Assembly (NCBI GenBank): GCA_008694505.1
Contig: VZDJ01000012.1
Span: 614,996-678,995 of the forward strand
DNA from: Cyanoderma ruficeps
Taxonomy: Eukaryota > Chordata > Aves > Passeriformes > Timaliidae
Length of the DNA stretch: 64,000 bases
Reading direction: 5' to 3'
Part shown: piece by piece, positions 10,901 to 21,900 of the stretch
Position numbering within the stretch: position 1 is the stretch's first letter
How the letters are laid out: every line of letters begins with the position of its first letter
Translations under genes and position numbers: made by a program
Notes under the pieces: model-generated
What the model saw: only the letters and a program-made list of their open reading frames with translations
What the model was told of the DNA's origin: nothing
Database searches by the model: none

Positions 10901-12523
10901 CTGCACCCCGTTCACCTTGGGATAGAGCACGGGGTAGAAGCGATCCACATTGACATCCTCGCACACCAGCTGTGGGAAGAAGAGATGTTGCCATGGGGGG
11001 CCTGTGGCTGGGGGGCACCCATGGGTGCTGTTGGGAGGCAGGGTCGCACCTACCTTGGCCATCTGCACCACGTTGGGGAACTCAGCCAGGCAGGAGATGG
11101 GCACCACATCATGCAGGGTGCGGGCACGGGTGCTGCAGAGCAAGGAGTGGGTCAGGGGGTCCCCCCCACCCCCAGGCAGCTCCCATGGGTGCCTCCCACA
11201 CCCCGCTCACCGCAGCAGGAGGTGGAGGTGCTCCTGCTCATCGTACTTGAGGGAGAAGACAAGGTGTCCCAGTACCGGGTCCAGGGAGTAGTAGTTGAAG
11301 TGCTCCTGTGGGAAGGAGCCGAGTAGCCATGGCCAAGAGTGCTCATGCTGGGGGCACTCGTGACATGAAACACCCACATCCATGAGCACCCACATCCATG
11401 GGACACTCATGTCCATGGGATACCCACACCCATAAGTCCCCTTCCCCATGGAGCACCTGTGTCTGTGAGTACCTGTACCCACAGGTACCACCCATGGGGC
11501 ACCTACACTCAGTGAGCCACACACCCTTGGGACATCCAGGTCCTATGGACACATAAATTTCTGGAGCCCCCATGTCCGTGCAAACCTATGGAGAGCTCAT
11601 GTCCATGCGCACTCATGCCAGGGGCTTTCCTGCCCATGGCAACCCAACATCCACCTCCTTGTCCACCCATCCCATGGAGCACCCATGTCCACAAGCAGCC
11701 ACATATCAAAGCACCTGTGTTTATGAGGTCCCTATGTCCTTCCATTCCCATGGAGAACCCAGCCCAAGCATACTTGTGATGGGGCAGCCAAGCCCAGGGA
11801 TACCCACAATCCCTGAGCACCCATGTCCATGACCCATAGGGCTCCCATATCCATGGATGCACAAACCCGCATCCATGAGTATCCGTGAACATGAGCACCC
11901 TTGCCATGGGGCTCCCATACCCATGAACACCACACCCACATCCATGAACACCCCAGCTTGTGTGGTGTCCATGCTCCTGCCCATCCATACCCGTAGGATA
12001 TCCCCTCCACCACAGACCCTACACCTGCAGCACCCCAGGGCCTCACCTTGCCCAGGAAGTGCTTGCGGTAGATCTTGGCCGTGTGGTTGCCCTCCAGCTT
12101 TACCCGGGTGCCGGGTACCGGGGTGGGGGGTGAGTCAGGGGCCCCGCTCAGTTGGTGGTTGGTGCCCTCAATCCAGTAACCCCCGAACTGCGGCAGGAGG
12201 ATGAGGGGGAACGGCCCCTCCCGGCCCAGCACCTGTGCCCACAGCCATGGTGGGTGCTTTGGCCACTCAGCCACCCACCCAGCCGCTGGCCCTCACACCC
12301 CTCTCTGGAGAGGTGCTCTACCTCATGCACGCTGGGGTACGGGATGTAGTCCTCCTCCGTCTGCAAGACAACGGGGTTGTTGGCTGCACTGGCACCCGTG
12401 GGTGGTGGGATGGGTGATGCCCATGGTGGCACCCCAGAGTGCTGGTTGCGTGCCTCCCACCCCAACAGCACCTACCTTGAGTGGTGGGGGGATGGCATGG
12501 CGCTGCTGGGCCATCCTGCTGCC
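6524..12523 (-). CDS. RAP1GAP: RAP1GAP, Rap1 GTPase-activating protein (19 coding exons)
   Basis: Exons in transcript order: 12523-12476, 12360-12322, 12232-12047, 11305-11211, 11132-11054, 10969-10916, 10837-10754, 10674-10574, 10505-10376, 9866-9711, 9633-9562, 9477-9391, 8956-8819, 8259-8191, 8118-8009, 7926-7855, 6992-6899, 6819-6738, 6657-6524. They sum to a frame of 610 codons including stop. The protein accelerates GTP hydrolysis on Rap1 through a catalytic Asn (asparagine thumb). The Rap/Ran-GAP core is highly conserved with human. The tail is Ser/Arg-rich, with R-R-S-S-A-I-G and [11 protein letters not shown] phosphosite-like blocks. The predicted start is the ATG in 12476-12523 (M-A-Q-Q-R-H), corresponding to the second Met of human RAP1GAP. 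No upstream GoLoco exon was found. The human segment after F-F-E-S-F-K was not found either. Confidence 0.94.
7040..7850 (-). repeat. C/G-rich minisatellite in RAP1GAP intron
   Basis: The intron between 6992 and 7855 is made of degenerate units such as 'caccctgtccccatgccac'. The + strand is strongly C-rich over 800 bp. Long open frames here are composition artefacts. Confidence 0.75.
8009..8259 (-). CDS. RAP1GAP: RAP1GAP two related phosphosite exons
   Basis: Exon 8259-8191 (69 bp, [17 protein letters not shown]) and exon 8118-8009 (110 bp, [13 protein letters not shown]) both resemble the single human S-L-I-V-P-G-K-S-P-T-R-K-K segment with R-R-S-S-A-I-G-I. The second is the clear orthologue; the first looks like a shortened duplicate. 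Both are in frame with good splice sites, so they could be used together or alternatively. Confidence 0.75.
8819..9633 (-). CDS. RAP1GAP: RAP1GAP exons closing the GAP domain
   Basis: Exons 9633-9562 ([12 protein letters not shown]), 9477-9391 (G-P-E-F-Q-E-F-L-L) and 8956-8819 (E-R-T-R-A-A-L-L ... G-F-F-E-S-F-K). The last ends in phase 0 at a GTGGGG donor. In human the next residues are R-V-I-R-S-R-S-Q-S. That block was not found in the 560-bp intron that follows here. Confidence 0.92.
9711..9866 (-). CDS. RAP1GAP: RAP1GAP catalytic exon (asparagine thumb)
   Basis: The 52-codon exon starts [10 protein letters not shown]. The Asn at 9840-9842 is the family's catalytic residue that replaces the arginine finger of other GAPs. 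The [12 protein letters not shown] motif that follows is intact. Confidence 0.95.
9960..10375 (+). repeat. Minisatellite in RAP1GAP intron
   Basis: Degenerate 'cccagcacccatgggtgcc' units fill the intron between 9866 and 10376. Scattered copies of the same 'cacccatgggtgc' core also occur in the small introns to about 11.2 kb. Confidence 0.75.
10376..11305 (-). CDS. RAP1GAP: RAP1GAP central exons (dimerisation/GAP core)
   Basis: Six exons, 11305-11211, 11132-11054, 10969-10916, 10837-10754, 10674-10574 and 10505-10376, encode E-H-F-N-Y-Y-S-L through T-E-G-D-A-Q-Q. Compared with human, a four-residue V-I-G-D is missing before the Q-E-H-L block, probably an exon-border difference. All borders are GT/AG and phases match. 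Confidence 0.93.
11340..11995 (+). repeat. Minisatellite in RAP1GAP intron
   Basis: Units such as 'gagcacccatgtccatggg' repeat through the intron between 11305 and 12047. The core is related to the array at 9.96-10.37 kb, suggesting one repeat family spreading between neighbouring introns. Confidence 0.75.
12047..12360 (-). CDS. RAP1GAP: RAP1GAP exons 2-3, start of the GAP region
   Basis: Exon 12360-12322 encodes [13 protein letters not shown], and exon 12232-12047 encodes 62 residues beginning [10 protein letters not shown] and ending H-F-L-G-K. Both are close to human. The variable stretch in the second ([11 protein letters not shown]) differs from human, as expected for a surface loop. 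Confidence 0.92.
12476..12523 (-). CDS. RAP1GAP: RAP1GAP first recognised coding exon
   Basis: This 48-bp exon reads [16 protein letters not shown], aligned with human G-S-R-M-D-E-Q-R. Upstream codons G-S-R are open, so an upstream start in an unseen exon is possible. A GTAAGC donor at 12604-12599 on the minus strand, after ...A-P-P-N-P-K, may mark a preceding 5' exon near 12605-12640; that exon is tentative. Confidence 0.8.
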
Positions 12524-13019
12524 CTGGGGAAAGAAGGGCTGTGGGTGCCTGTCTCCCTGCCTTGAGGTGGGCATCCTTGGCTGGGGGCATCCATGGATGC
12601 TTACCTTGGGGTTGGGAGGTGCTGCTGCCTGGAGATGCGTCTAGGTGGTGTGAGGAGGTCCAGGGGGACCCATGGCGCTTCCTGGGGGAGAGGAGAGCTC
12701 CCCCACAGCCCCTCTCCGGGACACCCGACCAACAGTCTTACCCCTGAAGCCAACTGATGGCAGCGAGCCAAGTGCCACCCTGCCGGTGCCAGGGGCCACG
12801 GGGGCGGGAGCGGCGGGGTCACTCCATGGGGGCTGCTGAGACCCCCCAAACTCATCGTATCCCCACCCCCGCCCGGATGGGCGCCCTCTGCCGGCAGGAG
12901 GCGGCGGCGCGGGGCAGCACCACGGACAGCGCCAGGACCCCGCAAAAGTGTCACCGACCCCGTAAAGTGTCACCGACTCCGTGCCCGTGTCGCGCACCCT
13001 GTGAGATGTGATCATGCCC

Positions 13020-13640
13020 GCGCCAGTGTCACTGACCCCGCGCCAGTGCCACCCTCCCCATGAAAATGTCACTGACCCCGAGCCAATGCCACCAACCCCG
13101 TGCCAGTGCCAACCCTCCTCGTGAAACTGTCAGTGACGCTGCGCAAGCATAATCATTTTCGTGCCAATGCCACCGACCCCATGGCCATGGTCTCCCCCGT
13201 GTAAGAATGATCATTCTCGTGCCAGTGTCACCGGCCCCACGCCAGTGTCACCGGCCCCGTGCAAATGTTGCTCTTCCCGTGGCAATGTGACCATTCTCGT
13301 GCAAATGCCACCGTCCCCGTGCAAATGGCACTGTCCCCATCAAACACAGCCCTGGTGCAAATGCGACCCGGCCATGTGCAAACACAATGACGTGCAAGTG
13401 CGTCCCTGGTGCAAAAGGGACCCTCGTGCAAATGTCACCGCCCCTGTGCAAAGACAACCCCAGTGCAGGTGCGACCTATCCCTGTGCAAACACGGTGCTG
13501 GTGCAAACACAACCGCAGCCAAGCACAGCCCTGGTGCAGGTGGGACCCGTCCTCGTGCAAGTACGACCCCGTGCCAATGCAACATTGCCACCCGTTCCCG
13601 TGCAAACACGACCCTTCCCCATACACCCCCTGGGCCGCAG
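13020..13640 (+). repeat. Minisatellite in RAP1GAP 5' intron
   Basis: Degenerate copies of 'ccgtgccagtgtcaccg' grade into 'cgtgcaaatgcgaccc' units. The array lies between the first coding exon and the promoter. It shows no coding or promoter feature. Confidence 0.75.
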
Positions 13641-13727
13641 CGTGACCCTACCGGGCTGGGGGCGACCCTGGGGGGGGCTCCCCTATCGCTTCCCGCACCT
13701 CCCAGCATCCAAGGTGGGGGGCTGTCC

Positions 13728-13728
13728 N
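13728..13728. other. Single ambiguous base (N)
   Basis: One N lies in G-rich intronic sequence. It has no effect on any called exon. Confidence 0.99.
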
Positions 13729-14099
13729 TTCTAAATGTGGGGGCCAGACTGGGGAGGGGGAGGTTGTACTCGGGGGAACACGGGAGTCAGGCTGGGGAGA
13801 CTAGAACAGGGGGAGCAGATAAGGGGAGGCAGAAGAGGAGGGCAGGTTTTGGGGTATCCGGGAGGGGCACCGGTTTGGTGGGGGGCAAGTTGTAGGGTGT
13901 AATTATAGAGGAGACATTTGGGGGGCACCGCTTGCAAGGCCAGTGGGGGACTCCTCCCTCCACCCCCTTCCAAACCTGGGTCTTTTACCCCAGGCCCGGA
14001 GCGTTTCCCCCCCCATCCTCTCCCCCGGTACCGGCAGCGGTGAAGGTCACGGGCGGACGGACCCCCCGGTGCTGCAGCGGGGATGAGGGGACATTCCCA

Positions 14100-14330
14100 G
14101 AGGGGAATCTCTGGGGCACCGCGGTGCCCGGTCCCCGCAGGGCGGCACTTACCGGGGGCGGCGAGGCCGGGCGGTCCCGGAGCGGGGCCGGTACCGAGCG
14201 GAGCCGAGCGGGGCCCCGGCGCTCGCTGCCACCGCGCAGCGTCACGTGCAGCGGGGCGGGGCGGCCCCTACGGGGGCGGTGGGACCGGGCACCGGGACCG
14301 GGAACCGGGCATCGCACCAGGGAAGGGCCA
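14100..14330 (-). promoter_or_regulatory. RAP1GAP: RAP1GAP CpG-island promoter and non-coding first exon
   Basis: This is a very GC/CpG-rich block with tandem GC boxes (ggggcggggcggcccc near 14252) and a palindromic CACGTG E-box at 14243-14248. On the minus strand a perfect GTAAGT donor at 14152-14147 would end a 5' UTR exon at 14153. The transcription start is therefore placed loosely at about 14.2-14.3 kb. RAP1GAP is the only minus-strand gene that could start here. Confidence 0.7.
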
Positions 14331-14399
14331 CGGGCACCGAGAGCAGACCACCGGCCACGGGCACCGGGAAAACGGCACTGGGAACGGAGATCCGGAACT

Positions 14400-15400
14400 G
14401 GGGATCCCCTTCTCTGTCCCTGATGTCATCCCCCTGGACTGCCTGGGTGTCCCCTCCCTCCCCAGCGCCCAAGTCCCCGCAGAACGGGGGACCCCCCCGC
14501 AAACGCCTCCCTGTCCCCCCGGGACCCATCTCCATCTCCCCACGCGAGGCCGGTACCCGAGTACCGCTATGCCCATCACCCACATCTCCCCCCAGATTCG
14601 GCTTACAGGGTTCTCCCCATGTCTCTCCCTGGGACCCAGAGCTGGCTCCCTCATGCCCCTCTTCCCACCCCTGGCTCCCGGCAGATCCTGTTTATCCACT
14701 ACCCCCATCCCTGGTACTCAGGGACCCCCATCTCCGTCCCTGGTGCCCAAGCCCCTCCTCCCACACCTCTCCATCCCTGATACCCCAGGAACCCCCTCAT
14801 CTCTAATTCCCTATTCCTGGTACCCAGAGTATCCCCCAGCCTTAACCCCCATCTCCTCTCTCACCCCCAGGGTGGCCCCCATCCACATCTGGAACCCCCA
14901 ATCATAACCCCCCAGGCCCACAGCCCCCCAGCAGCCACCCCATTCCTACCCCCTCCCATCTCTAGTGCCCATCCCCAGTGCCCAGGCCCTCCCCCACCCC
15001 TCCCTGGCACCCAGGGCCCTCCCATCCCCCAAGGCCTCTCTCCTCCCCTCACCTTCAGCACCCATTTGCCTCCCCCAGGGGCTCAAGGGGACATCCTGGC
15101 TCGGAGGACCCCAAGGAGGGGCTGGCACTGGCACCTGGGAAGGGCAGGGACCCTCCCCCGGGGACACACCAGGTGGGGACAGGGGTGGATGTGACAGGGC
15201 CAGGGCTCCATAAAACCTATTCCCTCTCTGTGCAAAGGAGGGGGGACTCCTGCTCCAGCAGGGTCCCTCTTGCTCCCACCCCCACCCTACCCCACAGTGC
15301 CCACATTCCTTTGTGGACAGCTCTAAGTGGGATTTATGGGATAATCACCTCCACCTTGCTCCAACACCCTTGGCCCACGTGTCTGCACCATAACGAGGCT
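14400..15400. other. RAP1GAP-USP48 intergenic spacer
   Basis: About 1 kb of C-rich sequence with degenerate 'tccctggtacccagggacccccatc' units. I see no exon, RNA gene or mobile element in it. Confidence 0.6.
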
Positions 15401-15420
15401 GCCACAGCTCCAATGACAAC

Positions 15421-15426
15421 TTTAAT
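15421..15426 (-). terminator. USP48: Candidate distal poly(A) signal of USP48
   Basis: TTTAAT on + is ATTAAA on the minus strand, about 1.5 kb after the USP48 stop. Closer candidates are AATAAA hexamers on the minus strand at 16747-16752 and 16913-16918. Which are used is unknown. Confidence 0.35.
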
Positions 15427-15429
15427 CCG

Positions 15430-16964
15430 ATAATATTTGCAAATAACAGACAAAACAGGAATGGGGCCTTGGCTCACACCTTGTACCAGCATCCTCCATA
15501 GGACCCGGCGCTGCCGGAACTGCCTCAGCCCTGGAACACCCCACAGGATTCCTTCCCACAACAGTGTAAGCTCAAGGAAGAGACTTTTTAATATATAACA
15601 TTAAAAAAAAAAATCAGCAACTTGAAAAGATGGAATTTCCAAGGAATATGTACACAAGTGAGTGCTTCAGGTTGGGAAGAAAAGCCTCCTGTGGCTTTGG
15701 CATGGAATTAGCCATGTCTATACCTTGGGAAAGAATCCACGGGTTCAAACTGCCCCCCAAAAAAATCACTTTTTAGGAAATTTAGAGCCCCTCAAATGCT
15801 GCTGCTTCATTACCAAACCCAGCAGGGACAAGGGAGAAAGGCGCTGGGCAAAGAGCAGCTGGAATTCTTCGCATAAAACATTGGAAATAAAACACTGGAA
15901 ATCAAAACTAGTGGGGGTTTGGGGATGGAATTTGTGGCCCCCACCCTCTTCCTGCACCCCAAATTCCTGCAAACCTTGAAAAAATAAAATTGATGTGATT
16001 TCTGCATTGTATTTTTCTGTGGAAACAAAGGAAAAGGTTGGAAAGGAAGAGGATCTCATAAAGAGATCCCTTGGCAGTGCCCAATGTGGATCAGTCTGGA
16101 AGTGGGATATTATTTCCTGCTAAATATTAATGGGAAGAAAACCTGGCTGGGAGATCCAAAAAAAAAAGAAATTTAAAAATTACTGCATTGCTGAAAAATG
16201 ATGAGAGAGGAGTAAGAAAACCTCTTCCCATGGGAAACACGGCACCTACCTGCACCCCCTTGCCAGCTCTGACTGCCCTGAGCCAGGAACACTCCCAGCA
16301 GCGCCAGACTGGAGGAAAATGTTCTCCAGAGTCATTAAAATTTCCAAATTTCTAAAAAACCCCACACTTCTCAGAGCCCAAGTGGTTACTGGATTGTCCA
16401 AGGTGTGGAACTGAGAGCAGGAGGATGTGGAGAGGGGGCGGCTCCCAGCCCCTGGGAGGGTTTGGGAGGCAGATCCCAGCTTCCATTTTGGGTTGAGTAA
16501 ATTAAGTTTTGTTGTCTGAAAGCATTAGACATTCCTCATGAAGTCACAATTCCTGTACTTCTATGCTGGACTGAAAGTGTAACAGTGGGTCAAAGACAGG
16601 ATTATCCTAAAGAGTTACTGGAGAATGATCAGAATGGTCTGGATCTACTGGATCACGACCCCTCTGCGGCTGGGTCGGGGGACACACGGGGCCACCCCTT
16701 GTCCCAAATACACCAACTGCTGCTCAACTTCCCAACCTTCCTGTTCTTTATTAAATAAACCCGGGAACGTTGTCCTGAAGCAGGATGTCCTTCAGTGCAA
16801 TCCGCTTTGACATAAGGCATTTGTTTTGTTTTTTGGGGAGCAAACATCTCATGATGGATTTTTGCCTTTGGGAAGAGTCAGAAAGTACTGTATTCACCTG
16901 TTTTTATTCTTTTAATGCCCTACCATGTGACTCTTCCCTTCTGGTCGCTCCTCTAGGAAAACCA
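15430..16964 (-). other. USP48: USP48 3' UTR (extent uncertain)
   Basis: AT-rich sequence downstream of the USP48 stop with no further exon or repeat recognised. Its base composition contrasts sharply with the C-rich spacer below 15.4 kb, which fits a UTR ending near 15.42 kb. Confidence 0.5.
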
Positions 16965-18939
16965 TCAGTGGCCAAGTAAACCAGTTCCTGGGAAGGAAAG
17001 ATACCATCAGGAGATGAGGAGGGAAATGGGATGGGGGTGGGATTCATGTGAGGGGATACAAAAGGGCCAAAACATCTGGACTCACCTTTAAATCCCTCTT
17101 CAGGCATACAAACTGGGATGGAAAGGGAAGGAAGGCATTAGAAGTTGCTCTGAGGATGCCATAGTCGGTGACAAAGAAGTGTCACAATCCCCATTTTCCA
17201 CCTTCCCAACCCAAATCCTTGGCCATCACCCCAAGGCCAGCCCCTCTCCACCCCTCTCACCTTGCATAACATCGTCCATGGCCGCGTAATCCGCAATGGG
17301 CTCATCGGCCTGGAAAGGACATCGGGGCAGGGAATTAACACGTGCAGGGATCCAGGGGATCATGGTTCTGCTCAGGAGAGGAGCAGGGAATGGGTCTCTT
17401 GGCCAAACACTGGGAACTTGATGGGAGGACTCACTCCCTAATTTAGTCATGTTTTGGGTTGGTACCCACAGAACTCAGCAGCCAAATCAGCCTCAAAACA
17501 CTCTTGGAAATAAAAAAAGGGGGGTTTTCTCCTCCAAGACAAAGATAAAAAGGATTTTCCTCCTCCAAAACAAATTAAATTAAAGATATTCCTCTTCCAA
17601 AACAAAAACAATGAGGATTTTTCTCCCCTAACACAAAAAAATTTAAGGCTTTTCCTCCTCCAAAACAAAGCAAAAGGATATTCCTCTTCCAAAACAAAAT
17701 ATTAAAGATTTTCCTCCTGCAGAACAAAAAAAAAACAAACCAAAAAACCCCTCAAACACCTAAGGATATTCCTCCTCTGAAACAAAATAAGGATTTTTTC
17801 TTATCAAAACCAAAAAACAATGAGGATTTTTCTCCCCTAAGACAAAAAAAAAAAAAAAATTAAGGATCTTCCTTCCCTAAACCAGAAAAGTTAAGGATTC
17901 TTCTCCAAGCAGCTCCAGGAGGAGCTTGTTCCATTTGTCCCCATTTTCACACACAGCCCCACACGCTTCTCTTGGCTCTCACTGATCCCATGGCATTCCC
18001 AAATCCTGCCCCGCCGGTACCTTGAGAAGGATGACGGACTCAGGGATGACTCCGAGGCTGCCCAGTGTGGCCGTGTCGTCGCTCAGGATCTTCCCATCCA
18101 GGGACAGGTTCTGGTCGAAGGGGGCCACGGAGAAGGCATGCATGATCTGGGGGCACACAGACACCTCATCCCAGGAACTGTGGCACCTCCTGCCTCAGCA
18201 CCCATCCCCACCTCCTGGGGGAGTCAGACCCTTCCTCTACACCCCCACACTCCTTATTCTGTGTTTTCTTCCTCGTTCCTGGCAGGAGAGCCGGCCTCAC
18301 CTGGATTTTCAGCTCTTTCAGTGTCTGGTTGGCTGACACCAGCAGCGCTTTCTCCCCCCGGACCTTCCGGTGCCGTGTGCTTCTCCTGATTCCCTGCTTT
18401 TGGTAAGTGATGTAGCTCTGGTGGGAGAGCTTTTGGCGTTTCGCGCTGCCGTTGGCCTAGAGACGAGGCAAAACATGAGGAGATAGAGTTGTTTAGGGAT
18501 AAACACAACCTTCCCAGATTCCAGAGAGTGTTTTGGGCAAATTGGTCATGCAAGGGAAGGCAGGAAGCAATGGAAAACCCTTGGAAAACCAAATGAAGCA
18601 TGCAAGTGTGGAGATGACCAAAGGATTTGCCTTCAAACCTCAGTTCCTAGTCCTAATGCCAGCATGGGGCAAATTTCCACATGCACATGAATCCCTATCC
18701 ATATTTAATCTCTCCAAACCCAGCATTGGTGTGGTTTGACCATTCAAATGACAATTTAAGACACTTCTCCACTGCAGTGAGATGCAGAGGATGATACAAA
18801 AATCAAGGAACCTGATGGGATTTTTCACCTCTACCTGGTTAAAATCGGGATCTTGCTCCCCCTCTGGCTTGTTTTCCTCTCTTTCCTCTTCAGCTTCCGA
18901 GCTGCTGACATTCAGCTCTGGAGCCGCGTCCTTCATTAC
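16965..18939 (-). CDS. USP48: USP48 exons 22-27, acidic linker and C-terminal ubiquitin-like domain
   Basis: Exon 18939-18835 is acidic ([13 protein letters not shown]). Exon 18456-18301 has a basic stretch, [11 protein letters not shown], and starts the Ubl. Exon 18146-18021 is the Ubl core ([14 protein letters not shown]). Three small exons, 17309-17261, 17112-17086 and 16987-16965, finish with C-M-P-E-E-G-F-K and G-T-G-L-L-G-H. The stop is 16965-16967. The last two exons are only 27 and 23 coding bases and would be missed by frame scanning. Confidence 0.95.
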
Positions 18940-21900
18940 CTGGAGTCATAAAAATCATTCTCCATAACCAACAGCATCCACATGGCCTGTCTCATCATGG
19001 CAAATAGCTCCCAGGGACCTCTGGGTGCCACCTCCATCCAAAGAACCCAGGAATAACCCCCAGAGCTGCTCCATGAGCTCTGCAAAGGCTCCTCCACCCT
19101 CCCCAGCTGTGTGGAACCTCAGTGGGATTCAGCTCAAGAATGCCCCTCTGTGGAATTGCAGGTGCTTCCTGCCCTCTTCTCCAGGCAAAGTGAAAGTCTT
19201 CTGAGCCCTGCACTGATTCCTTTCCCATCAGCTGGTTGATATAAGTGTATTACAGAAGCCTCAACATGGAGAAAGTATCTTCCATGAATTAAGACATTTA
19301 TCCGTCCCTGCAGCAGCCTGGCATTACTTATGGGGCTGGAGGTTGTAAGTAAATGAAATCTAAATAATTTACACAAGTACAAAAATAAAAAGGTTGTTCA
19401 GGCCAGTGAAAGTCACTCCAGACATAGATTTGCCTGGATGTGAATTCCCAGCTACACTGTGGCTGGAACTGGGCTTTGCAGAAGCCCAGGAGACCTGGAT
19501 GCCAAGAGCTCTGTTCTCCATCCATGTATTTCCAATTAATGATGCAATTCCAGCTCCCAAACATTCCCCAGAGTCCTCTGAATTTCAGCAGTGCCACCCT
19601 ACAATGATTTTATCTGGATGAGGCTTCCCTCTGCAGCACCATGCACCCTAAGGAAGAACCAGGTGGTGCAGAGGAGGGAGGAAAAGGGGTGAGGGGCTGG
19701 GAAAAACTCCCTGATTTTGCAAAGCCCAGCAGGAAGGGCACAGTGGCTCCCAGTGCTGCTGACAGTGATCCTGGCCAGCATTCCTGCTGCTTCCTATCCT
19801 GCTGAGGCTGCCCTGTTACTGGGGGATCTCGTGGGCACATTCTCACCCCCTCTCTCTGGCTCCAGCTGCTCCACAAAGAATAGCTCCCTGTTTTTTTGCC
19901 AGCCCCACGTGTGAGCACAGTCCTGTCCAGTGCCAGAAAAACACAACACCCAACCCTCTTGTGCACCACAGCCAAGAGGGATTCAGGCTGAAAGCCTGTG
20001 GCTGATGGCTCCAGACGGTGCTGCGTGATCCACATCTCACAACCAAGGCAGGAACCCATCCAGCCTCCAGCTCCCTGTGGCTCCCCAGGCTCCAGCGCCT
20101 CCCTGGGACTGACAGGGAGGTGAAAATCATGGAAAGGCCAAAAAAAACCCAGCCCACACTCCAAAGGTAAAGAGATTGTCTTCATCTGAGCTTGTCTACC
20201 CTTGGCTCCCTTCTTAAGAGCCCTGAGGAGGGGGGTTTACTAGAACCAGCTTTGAGTACTTGGAAAAACAGTTCTAGAGCTGATTCTCACACTTAAGATC
20301 AGTAAAAACAAAATCCACAGCTTCAGGGGATCCTGAGAACCATCTCCAAGTTCACTGTCTCACCAGCATCGAGGGGAAGAGCTCATTCCTATCCAGGAAT
20401 AAATATGTCACTTGAGCAAGAAGAAAAGAAATGACAAATATTAGAGCGGGAGGAGAGCAGGTAGAGCCTGGGAACACAGCTCAGACAGAAAACAGCTGAG
20501 AGCATCCCTGAAAACAGAAAGGATTTGGTTCGGCAAAAGGAAGCCTTGAGGAGATGGAATTTTCACAGCCAGAATGTCCCAATTTGCTGTTTTTGCCCAA
20601 ACCTGCAGAGCAGGGGGTTTCTGCCCTCACCACCACCACCACAGACCAGAAGGATCCCCACCAGTCCTGGGGCAATGGGAGCTGTGACAAGCCCCTCGGG
20701 GAATGACTGGGACACCTGGTGCCAGGCTGAGCAGAGATGGGGGTGAGTCCCTACCTTTTTATTATCCACCACCTTGTGGATGTAGATGGTGGCCTGGGTG
20801 TACTCGCGCAGGTCCCGCTGCTGCTGGCACAGGAGCCCTTCCCGGCATTCAGGGCACAGTTCTGGGCAAACACCAGGGGAAAAAGCATTTAATTGCTCCA
20901 GCTCCTCAGGGGCCCCAGTGCAGGGCCTTTCACTGCGAACCGAGTGAATCACATCTAATCCCAGACTGGTCTGGGTTGGAAGAGACCTTTAGGATCTCAT
21001 TTCATTCCCTGCCACGGGCAGGGACACCTTCTACTATCCCAGATTGCTCCAGGCCTTGGACACTTCCAAGGATGGGGCAGCCACAGCGCTGGGCACTCTG
21101 TGCCAAGGCCTTACCATCCTCACAGCCAAGAATTTCTCTGCAATACCCCATCTCTCCCTGCCCTCTGGCAGTGGGAAGCCATTCTTGTTGTCCTGTCCTT
21201 CCAGGCCCTTGTCCCAAGTCCCTCTCCAGCTCTCCTGGAGCCCCTTCAGGCACTGGAAGGTGCTCTAAGTTATCCTTGGAGCCTTCTCCAGGCTGAACAG
21301 CCCCAGATCTCCCAACTTGGCTCCAGAGCAGAGGGGCTCCAGCCCTGGAGCATCTCCATGGGCTCCTCAGGACTCACTCCCGTGGCTCCTGTGCTTTAGA
21401 CTCCAGAGCTGGACACAACATTGCAAGGGGGGAATCTGCCAAACCCTGTGTTTCCCACTGACCCCATCAGTCTGAAGTTTTCACCCCCAAGGAGCCATTC
21501 CCAGGAATGGAGGTCACTCACGGGGTTCGGAGGTGTAGCGGGCGCTCTCAGGGCCAGCCCCGGCTGCCTGTGTCCGGGTGATTTTGATGACGTGATCCAC
21601 GACGAAGAGTTTTTGGATCCTCTCCCACTCGCTGGGCCATATCAGAGCTATACTGTGCAAAGGAACAGGCAGGTGCTTTATGACATAAAAAAGCCAAGCC
21701 CTGAACTCCCAAAAAGCCCTCCTTCTTTGGCTTGTTGGTCTGTCAATGAAAGAAAACTGCAAAATCCATCCAAAACCCAGCTACACGGGAGGGCCTGTAC
21801 ACCCAGATAACAGCAGCCTGTGATTAGTGACATTGTTATGCTCCTGTTGTACCAGAGGGAGGGACTGAGAAGGAAAGAAGTGGAAGATTTCCTACTTTTA

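Noticed and set aside
12605..12640. Extra RAP1GAP exon reading A-A-A-P-P-N-P-K
   Set aside because: The donor is good, but there is no homology and no start codon. It is left as a tentative 5' exon rather than called coding.
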